A stretch of 64,000 nt of DNA from Bradyrhizobium sp. U87765 SZCCT0048 (GTDB lineage Bacteria; Pseudomonadota; Alphaproteobacteria; Rhizobiales; Xanthobacteraceae), in assembly GCF_018131225.1 (NCBI RefSeq), contig NZ_JAFCMM010000002.1, positions 1,116,001-1,180,000 of the forward strand, given 5' to 3'. Below are positions 20,197 through 28,297 of the stretch, one piece after another; positions within the stretch are counted from its first letter, which is position 1; the number at the start of each line of letters is the position of its first letter. The notes beneath the pieces are model-generated. The model did not search any database, was not told where the DNA came from, and worked only from the letters and a program-made list of their open reading frames with translations. Position numbers and translations under genes: made by a program.

Positions 20197-20892
20197 GTGT
20201 TCAATATCTCCGCACCAGAATGGACGGCGATCCTGCTTTCCCTCAGGGTCGCCACCGTTGCCACGCTGATCGCAACGCCGGTCGGTATCGCGATCGCCTG
20301 GCTGCTGGCGCGACGCGAGTTCTGGGGCAAGGCGCTGCTGGATGCGATCGTCCACCTGCCGCTGGTGCTGCCGCCGGTGGTCACCGGCTATCTGCTGCTG
20401 CTGTCGTTTGGCCGTCGCGGCCTCGTCGGCGGCTGGCTCGCCGATCATCTCGGCATCGTGTTCTCGTTCCGCTGGACCGGCGCCGCGCTGGCCTGCGGCG
20501 TGATGTCGTTTCCGCTGCTGGTACGGCCGATCCGGCTGTCGATCGAGGCCGTCGACCGGCGGCTCGAGCAGGCCGCGAGCACGCTCGGTGCCGCGCCGTG
20601 GCGTGTCTTCGTCACGGTGACCCTCCCGCTGGCGCTGCCCGGCATTCTCGCCGGCATGGTGCTCGGCTTCGCCAAGGCCATCGGCGAATTCGGCGCCACC
20701 ATCACTTTCGTCTCCAACATTCCCGGCGAGACGCAGACCATTTCGTCCGCGATCTATTCGCTGATCCAGACCCCGGACGGTGACAGCGCCGCGCTGCGGC
20801 TGGTGGCGATCTCCGTCCTGATCGCGGTCGCAGCACTGGTGGCATCGGAATGGTTCGCGCGGCGCGCCACCCGCCGCCTCCACGGGCTGTAG
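20197..20892 (+). CDS. modB: Molybdate ABC transporter permease
   Basis: A 231-residue inner-membrane permease with about five membrane helices and the EAA loop GAAPWRVFVTVTLPLALPGILAG (about residues 130-152), followed by GFAKAIGEFGATITFVSNI. It uses a GTG start at 20197 just after modA. It forms the ModB2C2 channel. Length and motifs are normal for the family. Confidence 0.96.
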   Translation: MFNISAPEWTAILLSLRVATVATLIATPVGIAIAWLLARREFWGKALLDAIVHLPLVLPPVVTGYLLLLSFGRRGLVGGWLADHLGIVFSFRWTGAALACGVMSFPLLVRPIRLSIEAVDRRLEQAASTLGAAPWRVFVTVTLPLALPGILAGMVLGFAKAIGEFGATITFVSNIPGETQTISSAIYSLIQTPDGDSAALRLVAISVLIAVAALVASEWFARRATRRLHGL

Positions 20893-20896
20893 AGCC

Positions 20897-21559
20897 ATGC
20901 TGCGCGTCGACGTCTTCAAGCAGCTTGGTGAGGTCACCATCGAGGCCGCGTTCAAGAGCCGGGGCCGGGTCACCGGCCTGTTCGGCTCCTCGGGGGCCGG
21001 CAAGACCTCGCTGGTCAACATGATCGCCGGCCTGCTGCGGCCGGACCGTGGCAGCGTGTCGATCAATGGCGACGTCATGGATGACACCGCCAGGGGCATC
21101 CACGTGCCGCCGCATCGCCGTCACATCGGCTACGTGTTCCAGGACGCCCGGCTGTTCCCGCACATCAGCGTCCGCAGCAATATCGACTACGGGCGGCGCA
21201 TGAACGGCCTGCCCCATGACCCGGCGACGGAGCGGCGCGTCGTCGACCTGCTCGGCATCGAGACGCTGCTCGACCGGCGTCCGGGTGCACTGTCCGGCGG
21301 CGAACGCCAGCGCGTCGCGATCGCCCGCGCGCTGCTCGCACAGCCCAAACTGCTACTGCTCGACGAGCCGCTGGGCTCACTCGACGCCGAGCGCAAGGCC
21401 GAGATTCTGCCGTATCTCGTGAAGCTGCGTGACGAGGCCGGCGTGCCGATGGTTTATGTCAGCCACGACGTCGGCGAGCTGCGGCTGCTGGCATCTCACG
21501 TGGTGGTGCTGAAGCGTGGCCGCGTAACCGCGACGGGTGGCCCGGAGATCCTGGCCTAG
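20897..21559 (+). CDS. modC: Molybdate ABC transporter ATP-binding protein, short form without TOBE domain
   Basis: A 220-residue ABC ATPase: Walker A GSSGAGKTS (about 32-40), Q-loop FQDARLF (about 82), signature LSGGERQRVAIARAL (about 133-147), Walker B LLLLDEPLGSLD and H-loop SHD. Typical ModC proteins have 350-370 residues with a C-terminal di-Mop (TOBE) regulatory domain; here the protein stops right after the ATPase core. The lone molbindin encoded 2.2 kb upstream might supply the missing function. The stop codon is clean, and no remnant of a Mop domain is visible downstream. Confidence 0.95.
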   Translation: MLRVDVFKQLGEVTIEAAFKSRGRVTGLFGSSGAGKTSLVNMIAGLLRPDRGSVSINGDVMDDTARGIHVPPHRRHIGYVFQDARLFPHISVRSNIDYGRRMNGLPHDPATERRVVDLLGIETLLDRRPGALSGGERQRVAIARALLAQPKLLLLDEPLGSLDAERKAEILPYLVKLRDEAGVPMVYVSHDVGELRLLASHVVVLKRGRVTATGGPEILA

Positions 21560-21741
21560 CGACCGCCAGCATCATCGGATCCTCCGACATTTGCTCGCGC
21601 TCCGCCACGGCATCGGGGCGGGCGGCGCCGAGCAGATCGAACGGACGAAACTCGAACTGCCCCTGCGGCGCAGTTGATCTATGTTTGCGCGGAACCGTTG
21701 CAGGCTGCCGTCTCCGCCGTCGCGGAAATGACGAGGGAGAT

Positions 21742-21767
21742 GAGCCTGGGCGCGGCGGCCCAGGCTC
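21742..21767. terminator. Perfect 10-bp hairpin between modC and the MFS gene
   Basis: The stem 21742-21751 pairs with 21758-21767 around a 6-nt loop. It lies between convergent genes but lacks a T-run, so it is a candidate terminator only. Confidence 0.4.
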
Positions 21768-21842
21768 GACATCGATTGCCCGTCTCGCGGCTCATGCTGC
21801 AGCTGGGACCAACGACACGAGCCAAAGCTTTGGCCTATGGAC

Positions 21843-23147
21843 CTATGCCTTGCGGTAGCGCCACAGGATCGGCGTGACCAGCATGGCCAGGCAGCAGAAG
21901 AAGGCCGGGAAATGCGCGACCGCAAGCTTGTCGTAGTGGGAGGCCGCAGCGAGCAGGACTGGCGTGAGCCCGCCTATGCCGGCTGCTGCGACGTTATATC
22001 CGAAGGCCACTCCGGTGTATCGCGTCTGGGGCGGCAAGCTGAAGATGACGGGAATCCACAATATGATGTGAAAGGTGAACAGAAACCCGACGAGCGCGAA
22101 GCGCAGGGCCACACTCTCGGGATCCGGCTCGACGGTGAAGTACAGCCAGTAGATCAGGGGAACGGCCGGCAAGGTCATCGTCCACACGGCCCGGGTCGGA
22201 CCGAGGTGATCGATCAGGAACCCGCTGATCAGGCATCCCACAATCCCGGCGATCGTCGCCCACGCGGCCGCACCATGCGCCACGGTCGGCGAGAAGCCCT
22301 GGACCACCTGAAGATATGTCGTCGGATAGAGATAGACACTGGGAACAACTGCCGCGGAAACGCAGCAGGCAACGATGCAGAGCGAAGCCTCGACTGGAAA
22401 ATTGCCGAGCAGGAGCCGGATCGGCATCCCCTTGGACAAGGCGCGGTGCTGCTTCATCTGCTCGAAGACCGGCGTCTCGTGCACATAACGTCGCAGATAA
22501 GCAGCACCGAGCCCGAAAACGCCGCCCAGGATGAACGGAAGCCGCCAGCCGTAGGCGAGCGCGCTCGCCTTGTCCATCTGGCTGACAAGCGCGGTCGCCT
22601 GTGCAGCGCAGAGCGAGCCGATCGAGAACGCCGCCCCGAGCAGACCAATCGATCGCCCCGCGCTGCGCTCGGCCACGTGCTCCGACACGAACACCATCGC
22701 GCCGGGGATCTCACCGCCGAGCGCAAGTCCCTGCAACACGCGGCACACCAGCAGGCAGATCGGAGCCAGCACGCCGACTTGGGCATAACCGGGAAGCAGC
22801 CCGATCGCCGCCGTCGGCGCAGCCATCAACACGAGTGTCAGCGAGAAAATCTTCCGCCGCCCGAGGAGATCGCCGAGGTTGGCGAGGAAGATGCCACCCA
22901 GCGGCCGGATGAGGTATCCGATCGAGAAGATCGCTAGCGCCTGGAGCTGCGCGAGCCAGGGCGGCGAGTCGGGCGGAAAGAACACATTTCCGATATAGGG
23001 CGTCAGATAGACAAAGACGACGAATTCGTAGAACTCGAGCGCCCCTCCGAGGCTCGACAATCCCAGCACCTTGTACTGCTCGCGCGTAAGCGTCGCAGGC
23101 AGTGTCGTCGGCTTCTCCGCCACTGCCCCAATCCGGATGTCGGTCAA
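21843..23147 (-). CDS. MFS transporter, metabolite:H+ symporter type
   Basis: A 434-residue inner-membrane transporter with twelve predicted helices. The MHS-family signatures are visible: LGGALEFYEFVVFVYL in helix 1, RPLGGIFLANLGDLLGRRK between helices 2 and 3, and RVLQGLALGGEIPGAMVFVSEH in helix 4. Relatives import organic acids such as shikimate, ketoglutarate or betaines. The start is TTG at 23147, supported by a strong GGGAGGGG ribosome site 3 bp upstream. It follows the beta-keto acid cleavage enzyme gene by 71 bp and probably imports that pathway's substrate. Confidence 0.92.
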   Translation of the reverse strand: MTDIRIGAVAEKPTTLPATLTREQYKVLGLSSLGGALEFYEFVVFVYLTPYIGNVFFPPDSPPWLAQLQALAIFSIGYLIRPLGGIFLANLGDLLGRRKIFSLTLVLMAAPTAAIGLLPGYAQVGVLAPICLLVCRVLQGLALGGEIPGAMVFVSEHVAERSAGRSIGLLGAAFSIGSLCAAQATALVSQMDKASALAYGWRLPFILGGVFGLGAAYLRRYVHETPVFEQMKQHRALSKGMPIRLLLGNFPVEASLCIVACCVSAAVVPSVYLYPTTYLQVVQGFSPTVAHGAAAWATIAGIVGCLISGFLIDHLGPTRAVWTMTLPAVPLIYWLYFTVEPDPESVALRFALVGFLFTFHIILWIPVIFSLPPQTRYTGVAFGYNVAAAGIGGLTPVLLAAASHYDKLAVAHFPAFFCCLAMLVTPILWRYRKA

Positions 23148-23218
23148 ATTCCCCTCCCTTGTTTGTTTTATGGTGTTCTGGATCCGAGATCGTCGCCGCT
23201 GCAACGGCGCAGTCGCAG

Positions 23219-24253
23219 CTATTGCGCGGCCGCAACCCGGGCGGCGTCGCGCCCCGCGCCCCGCAACAGCGACCGGAACTCACCGGCCGACATCAACTCC
23301 CGTCCGAGAGACGCGACCATGTCGCGAACGATCTCGAAGATTTCGGCGTTGCTCGTGATCAGGTCGTCCCGATGCGGCCACTTCCAGATGGTGTCCTCGG
23401 AGCCCACCCGGACGTGAAGCCCCATCAGCAGGGCAAGGTTGGCAAGATAGAGACTGGCGCGCCCGCCCGAGCAGGCAAGGATGGTGGCGCCGGGATCAAC
23501 ATGGGTGATCAGGCGAACGATACGCAGGAAGCCGTCGATCATGCTCTGCGGGTCGTACATCGGGCTGCAACCGGGCAGGGCGGGAACGACCAGCCAGGTC
23601 AGCGGACCGCGAACCAGCCCCGAATCGATGAGCAGCCGTCGCGCATTATCGACGTCGGCGTCGGTATAGACCGCGATCTGCGGGGTGATGCCCGCGTCGA
23701 GAATGAGCCTGGTCTTTTCGATGATCGCGTGCGGCGGCTTCACAAACAGGTTGTCGCCGAGAATGATCGCAGTCGTGTTGACCGGAACAGCGTCCACCAG
23801 CCCGGCGTCGAGCATCTTTTCCAGTTCTGAGCACTCCTCGTCGTTCACCGCGACGAGGCAGGCGTCGAACGCCACCTGCGGATGACGCGACCGCAGCTCG
23901 GCAAGCACGTCCCTGAATGCCGACGTCGAAAGAATATTGAAGCCGCGCTCGTCGCGCGCATGCACATGAATGATCTGGGCACCGCGCGCGATGCAATCCT
24001 CCGCGGAGGCGATGATCTCCTGCGCCGTCAGCGCCTGATGCGGGTTCTGCTGTTTGCTGAAGAACGCCCCATTGATGGCCGTCGACACGATCGCCTGGCG
24101 CGGCACCGACCAGCGGGGCATCTGCTCGGCTCCCGAGATCATTGAGCGATCGGCCTGCATCACGGCCGGATAGCCGTAAGGCCGCCAGTAGGTGGCCATG
24201 TTCTCGCGATCCACCCATTTGCGAACCATCGGCCAGTTGATTGTGTCAGCCAT
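23219..24253 (-). CDS. Beta-keto acid cleavage enzyme (BKACE, DUF849)
   Basis: A 344-residue TIM-barrel enzyme. The zinc-binding HVHARDERG motif (about residues 95-103) and the late VRVGSEDTIW motif are those of the family whose type member, 3-keto-5-aminohexanoate cleavage enzyme, condenses a beta-keto acid with acetyl-CoA to give acetoacetate and a new acyl-CoA. The real substrate is unknown and differs widely among members. It heads a two-gene unit with the MFS transporter. Its upstream region holds two copies of the motif shared with the divergent promoter at 31 kb, so it is probably co-regulated with the larger operon. Confidence 0.9.
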   Translation of the reverse strand: MADTINWPMVRKWVDRENMATYWRPYGYPAVMQADRSMISGAEQMPRWSVPRQAIVSTAINGAFFSKQQNPHQALTAQEIIASAEDCIARGAQIIHVHARDERGFNILSTSAFRDVLAELRSRHPQVAFDACLVAVNDEECSELEKMLDAGLVDAVPVNTTAIILGDNLFVKPPHAIIEKTRLILDAGITPQIAVYTDADVDNARRLLIDSGLVRGPLTWLVVPALPGCSPMYDPQSMIDGFLRIVRLITHVDPGATILACSGGRASLYLANLALLMGLHVRVGSEDTIWKWPHRDDLITSNAEIFEIVRDMVASLGRELMSAGEFRSLLRGAGRDAARVAAAQ

Positions 24254-24541
24254 CGCTGCCCTTCCCTCTTCGTCAGAGTCCCGGAGATTGATCTTATTCT
24301 TTCGTAACTAGACCATACGCCGAATGTCAAGATGCTCAGCGAACGCATCACATCTCCATATCCGGAAAAATTGCGGGAAAAGCGGCAGGAGGCCTGCCAT
24401 AACACCGGCCCTAATTATTGCTTAACTGGACTTATATGGGATCAGGAGGGCATCCGCCGGCACGGAGCGCAATGCCAATCGCACTCCCTCCGCACCAGAC
24501 ACCGATCATGAAAAGAGGAGGTTGCGCGCGCAGTCCCGCAG
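24254..24541. promoter_or_regulatory. 288-bp regulatory region upstream of the BKACE gene
   Basis: This gap lies between the end of the HxlR gene and the start of the BKACE gene. It holds TAACTAGAC (24305-24313) and TAACTGGAC (24423-24431), each preceded by TTkC. No gene is seen in it. Confidence 0.5.
24418..24431. promoter_or_regulatory. Shared operator-like motif, copy 1
   Basis: TTGC-N-TAACTGGAC, identical in its core to the copy in the divergent promoter at 31000-31013. Sharing between two transcription units that flank one regulator gene suggests an operator for the tandem HxlR protein. Confidence 0.45.
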
Positions 24542-25492
24542 CTAGGACTGTCGGACGGTTACGTCCCAGGCGCGCAACGGCGCGCGGCACGACAGACAGA
24601 TGAATCGTGCGTCGGTGATCTGACCACACGAGTGGACCAGGAACTGCGGCGGCCCCTTGCTCCCCGCCAGCCAGCGATCAGCCCAATCGATCAGGCTGTG
24701 AAACATAGGGTAGACGTCCTCACCGCGCGGGGTGACGACATAGTCGATGCGCCGACCAGCAGGCTCGGCATGGATGAGATCGAGACCGACGAGCTTCTTG
24801 AGACGCGACGACAGGATGTTGGAGGAAATGCCCAGCGCATCCTTGATCTCGGAATAGGTGCTGTGCCCCTGAAAGATACTGAACAGCGCGAGGTTGCTCC
24901 AGCGATCGCCGACAATGGTCGTCGCCACCAGATCGTCCAGCCGGGCGCCTTCCACGGGCTTGTTGAACGCGTCCTCGTTCTGGCGCGAGAGCCGTTTCAT
25001 CGGCTGGGGATCCGTTCCACGGTCCGGGGCATCGATGAAGGTGACGTCGCGGCGATGAACCTCCTGATCGCAGCAGCGGCAGACAAAAGCCGCCTTCAGC
25101 GGCGCGCCGCATGACCGGTGGACAAGCGTATCGGGAAGAAAGAGCTGCTGGCTGCTCCAGCGCTGGTGCCAGTACCAGACCGCCAGGATGAAATTGTAGA
25201 GGTCGAGGCCCTTCGGCGTCAGACGGTACTCCTGGACAAGCGTCCGGTGCTGCGCAGGCCGCCGGTAGAAAATCTGGTTGTCGGCAAGAGCGGCGAGCCG
25301 GAGCATGAGGGTCTGCCGCGGGATCCGCAGATTGTCGTGAAATTCGTTGAAGCGCTTGCGGCCCTGGAACGCCTCCTTGAGGATGAGGATCGTCCAGGCG
25401 TCGCCGACAACCCCGAGGGCGCGCACGAGCGAGCTGGCGGGGATGCGCGCGGTCAGCTCTTCCTGATCATTCTGTGCGGCAGGTTTCGGCAT
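24542..25492 (-). CDS. Tandem HxlR-family regulator with two zinc-ribbon-like tails
   Basis: A 316-residue protein made of two HxlR winged-helix domains. The first spans about residues 22-115 (GDAWTILILKEAFQGRKRFNEF) and the second about 170-265 (GDRWSNLALFSIFQGHSTYSEI). Each is followed by a Cys-rich segment with CG and CxxC pairs (about 128-145 and 285-305), likely a zinc ribbon. Ordinary HxlR proteins are about 110-130 residues with one domain and dimerise; this one carries the pair in one chain. It is the last gene of the catabolic operon, 15 bp after the CoA-transferase gene, and is the probable regulator of the cassette. Confidence 0.88.
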   Translation of the reverse strand: MPKPAAQNDQEELTARIPASSLVRALGVVGDAWTILILKEAFQGRKRFNEFHDNLRIPRQTLMLRLAALADNQIFYRRPAQHRTLVQEYRLTPKGLDLYNFILAVWYWHQRWSSQQLFLPDTLVHRSCGAPLKAAFVCRCCDQEVHRRDVTFIDAPDRGTDPQPMKRLSRQNEDAFNKPVEGARLDDLVATTIVGDRWSNLALFSIFQGHSTYSEIKDALGISSNILSSRLKKLVGLDLIHAEPAGRRIDYVVTPRGEDVYPMFHSLIDWADRWLAGSKGPPQFLVHSCGQITDARFICLSCRAPLRAWDVTVRQS

Positions 25493-25507
25493 CGAGGCTC
25501 ATTGGCG

Positions 25508-26731
25508 CTAAGGCATTGCGCCAGCATGCCCCGCCTTGAATAGGGCCAATTGCGCGGCCCGATCAAGCCCCAATTCCGACAGGATCTCCTCGGTGTGCAT
25601 GCCGAGCGCAGGCGCTCCGTCACGGACCGATGCCGGCGTCCGCGACAGCACGACTGGCGGCTCGATCACCAGATGGGGCTCCGGCGCGCCCGGCAGCGAT
25701 CGACGACGCCACAGCCCGCCCTGCCGCAGATTCTCGTCCGCCAGCACCGCTGCGAGATCAAGCACCGGCGCGCAGGGCAGTCCGGCCGACCGGAATCGCT
25801 CGAGGCACTCCTCCGTCGTCAATCGGGCGCAGAATTCCGCCATGAACGCGCTCAATTCGGCACCATGAGCCCCGCGCGATTCATCATCGGCGTAGCGCGC
25901 ATCGGCCAGCCAGTCCGGGCGTCCTACCAGCTTTGCGCAGCGGGAGAACATCGCCGCTCCAATGACCTGCAGCAGCACGAAGCCGTCTCGCGTCCGATAG
26001 ACATCCGCCGGGCCGGCGAGCTGGGCGCGGTTTCCCTGTCCTTGCCGGCCGACCTGCAGCCGCTCCTCTTCGACAAGATTCGAGGCCATCGCAAACACGG
26101 CCGTCCTGATGAGCGATACGTCGACATTCTGGCCCCGGCCACTGTCATCCCGCTCACGCAGCGCCGCAAGGATGCCGAACGCCGACAGACATGCGGACAT
26201 GTGATCCACCCAGTGGCAATAGCTCTTGCGCGGCAGTCCCTCCTCGCCGCTCAGGTGCATCGCGCCCGACATCGCCTGGCCGACACCATCGAAACCCGGC
26301 TGATCGGCCAGACTTCCCTCGCGCCCATAGGCTGTGCACACCGAGACGATCGCACGCGGGTTGATCGCGGCGATGCGCTCGTAGTCCAGCCCCATCGCAG
26401 TCAGGGTCTTCGGAGGCACATTGACGACGATGATATCGGCCGTGGCGATCAGGCGGTCGACGACGTCGCGACAGGCCGGGCTGAACACATCGAGCGCAAG
26501 GGAGCGCTTGTTGCGGTTCATCTGCCAGTACACCGCGCCGCCGACATCCTCGCCCACGGGCTGGACGAAACGATCCGCAGCGCCCCCGGGACGCTCGATC
26601 CGGATCACGTCGGCCCCAAGATCGGCCAGCAGCGCCGCGCAGAGCGGGCCGGCAATGAACTGGCCGAAATCGAGAACCCGCACGCCCTGCAGCGGAGCCG
26701 CGTCCTGCCGATCCGCATGCGGCGCGCTCAT
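25508..26731 (-). CDS. CaiB/BaiF family (class III) CoA-transferase
   Basis: A 407-residue cytoplasmic enzyme that moves CoA between carboxylic acids. The N-terminal LQGVRVLDFGQFIAGPLCAALLADLGADVIRIE is a textbook family III start, and EEGLPRKSYCHWVDHMSACLSA contains the region of the catalytic Asp. I chose the ATG at 26731, which overlaps the carotenoid oxygenase stop as ATGA. In the operon it probably activates or exchanges CoA on an acid produced by the cleavage and ligase steps; the acid is unknown. Confidence 0.93.
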   Translation of the reverse strand: MSAPHADRQDAAPLQGVRVLDFGQFIAGPLCAALLADLGADVIRIERPGGAADRFVQPVGEDVGGAVYWQMNRNKRSLALDVFSPACRDVVDRLIATADIIVVNVPPKTLTAMGLDYERIAAINPRAIVSVCTAYGREGSLADQPGFDGVGQAMSGAMHLSGEEGLPRKSYCHWVDHMSACLSAFGILAALRERDDSGRGQNVDVSLIRTAVFAMASNLVEEERLQVGRQGQGNRAQLAGPADVYRTRDGFVLLQVIGAAMFSRCAKLVGRPDWLADARYADDESRGAHGAELSAFMAEFCARLTTEECLERFRSAGLPCAPVLDLAAVLADENLRQGGLWRRRSLPGAPEPHLVIEPPVVLSRTPASVRDGAPALGMHTEEILSELGLDRAAQLALFKAGHAGAMP

Positions 26732-28278
26732 TCGAAAATGTCCTTGCCGTCGACCCACGTCGTGTGGAAGCCGAGCGATATCCGGTGCGGGATCTTCACC
26801 TTGGCAACCGGACCGCGGCTGATGTCCCTGGCATCGAAGATAAGGCAGGCCGACGACCAGTCATTGGTGTCCGTGACGAAGGTGACCGGATAGGCCGCGG
26901 TCTCCTCGGTGTCTGCGGTGGCGCCCCGGCGCGGCGCCACCGGCGCCTCGTTGCCGTAGACGCCCTCACCATAGTCGTAGCGCTGGCAGCCGCCCGTCTC
27001 CAGATCGTACCGCACGAGCGCATCGAAGGTCTGCGACTGACCTGACGTGTGTCCTTCGAGCGGAAGCGGGATCACCTGGTTGAAGGAATAGCGCGTCGGG
27101 CGGCCCATGAAGTTGTGATTGACCGTCGGAAATTCGGTGTTGAGATCGTCGATCGGCCCCTCGCGCACCTCGCCCGTGACCATATTGAACGACCATTTGT
27201 AGAGCTGATGCAGCCGGCGCCGCTGGGCCAGCATCGACGCGAGTTCGCGGTCCTTGGGATCCCGCGAATAGCCGGGGTCCGCCTGCCGGCAGCCGACTTG
27301 GTGAACCCAGTCGCCCTCCTCCCAGCAATTGACCAGATGGAGAATGTAGCAGGGCTCCGCCTCGAACCACCGGATCTCGTGAGATTGACCGCGACGAGGG
27401 ATGATGCCGAAGCGAGCGGGAACCTCGCGATGAAATCGCACCACCCGCTTGCCATGCTGCCGCAGCACGTTGACGTCGTGGAAGAACGGCAAATCGTGGA
27501 GGATCGCGTACCGCGCGGTCAGGCCGAGGTCATGCGGAGAGCGCGGCCCCGGAATATCGATCGGCACGTCGTGCAACAGCTGTCCCGTCGGGCTGCCGAC
27601 GCCATAGCGCATGTAGGGCGGCTCGTCGGAATAGGTAAAGAAGTACAAATGCCCGTCGGCTGGATCCACTTTCGAATGCGCCGACAGCGTGTGCCTGAGT
27701 GCACCGCCGAACGTTTCCTTGCCCTTGGTCTCGAGCGTCAGCGGATCGATATCGTAGGGATGGCCCGCCATGTGCCACAGCGACAGCAGCTTGCCGGCAT
27801 AGAAAATGACATCCGTGTTCGACACGTCCTTGATCGGAGAGCCCGGCAGCTTGAAATTGTAGGGCCCTGCGATGCCGGGCCAGATGCTGCGGTTCGCGAT
27901 GTCCTCGACGACGAAGGCCTCATTCCTGACCCAGCGCTGACGAAACGACGCCTTGCCGTCGCGGAAGTAGATCGCGCGAAGCATCGCGTCGCCATCGTAG
28001 TAATGATACTTGTTGGCCGGAGCAAAACGTTGCGAGGGGCCGTTCATCACGTAGGCGCCGTAGAGATCGGACGGTATCTCACCCTCCACCTCGAGATCCT
28101 CGGCCGCGTATTCGCGCGATGTCGGCGCGAACGGTCCATGCAGGTAGGGATGATCCGTCGACCAGATCCACTCTGGCGCATCCGGCGGCATCCTGCCGTC
28201 GGGCGACAGCATCCGAACGTTGGCCCGGGTGATCACCAGCTCTTCCGCTGCCTTGGCCGCCTGTATGTGCATGTCCAT
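26728..28278 (-). CDS. Carotenoid oxygenase family dioxygenase (CCD/lignostilbene type)
   Basis: A 516-residue non-heme iron dioxygenase that cleaves a C=C double bond into two carbonyls. The four iron-ligand histidines are recognisable at about H201 (SAHSKVDP), H249 (SPHDLGLT), H314 (ILHLVNCWEE) and H505 (GFHTTWVDG), one per propeller blade region. Family substrates include carotenoids, apocarotenoids, lignostilbenes and isoeugenol; nothing here decides between them. It sits between an acyl-CoA ligase gene (19 bp upstream) and a CoA-transferase gene (overlapping), so the product is presumably taken on to CoA esters. No aldehyde dehydrogenase is present in the cluster. Confidence 0.93.
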   Translation of the reverse strand: MDMHIQAAKAAEELVITRANVRMLSPDGRMPPDAPEWIWSTDHPYLHGPFAPTSREYAAEDLEVEGEIPSDLYGAYVMNGPSQRFAPANKYHYYDGDAMLRAIYFRDGKASFRQRWVRNEAFVVEDIANRSIWPGIAGPYNFKLPGSPIKDVSNTDVIFYAGKLLSLWHMAGHPYDIDPLTLETKGKETFGGALRHTLSAHSKVDPADGHLYFFTYSDEPPYMRYGVGSPTGQLLHDVPIDIPGPRSPHDLGLTARYAILHDLPFFHDVNVLRQHGKRVVRFHREVPARFGIIPRRGQSHEIRWFEAEPCYILHLVNCWEEGDWVHQVGCRQADPGYSRDPKDRELASMLAQRRRLHQLYKWSFNMVTGEVREGPIDDLNTEFPTVNHNFMGRPTRYSFNQVIPLPLEGHTSGQSQTFDALVRYDLETGGCQRYDYGEGVYGNEAPVAPRRGATADTEETAAYPVTFVTDTNDWSSACLIFDARDISRGPVAKVKIPHRISLGFHTTWVDGKDIFE

Positions 28279-28297
28279 CTGTGGTGTCTCCTGGCTC

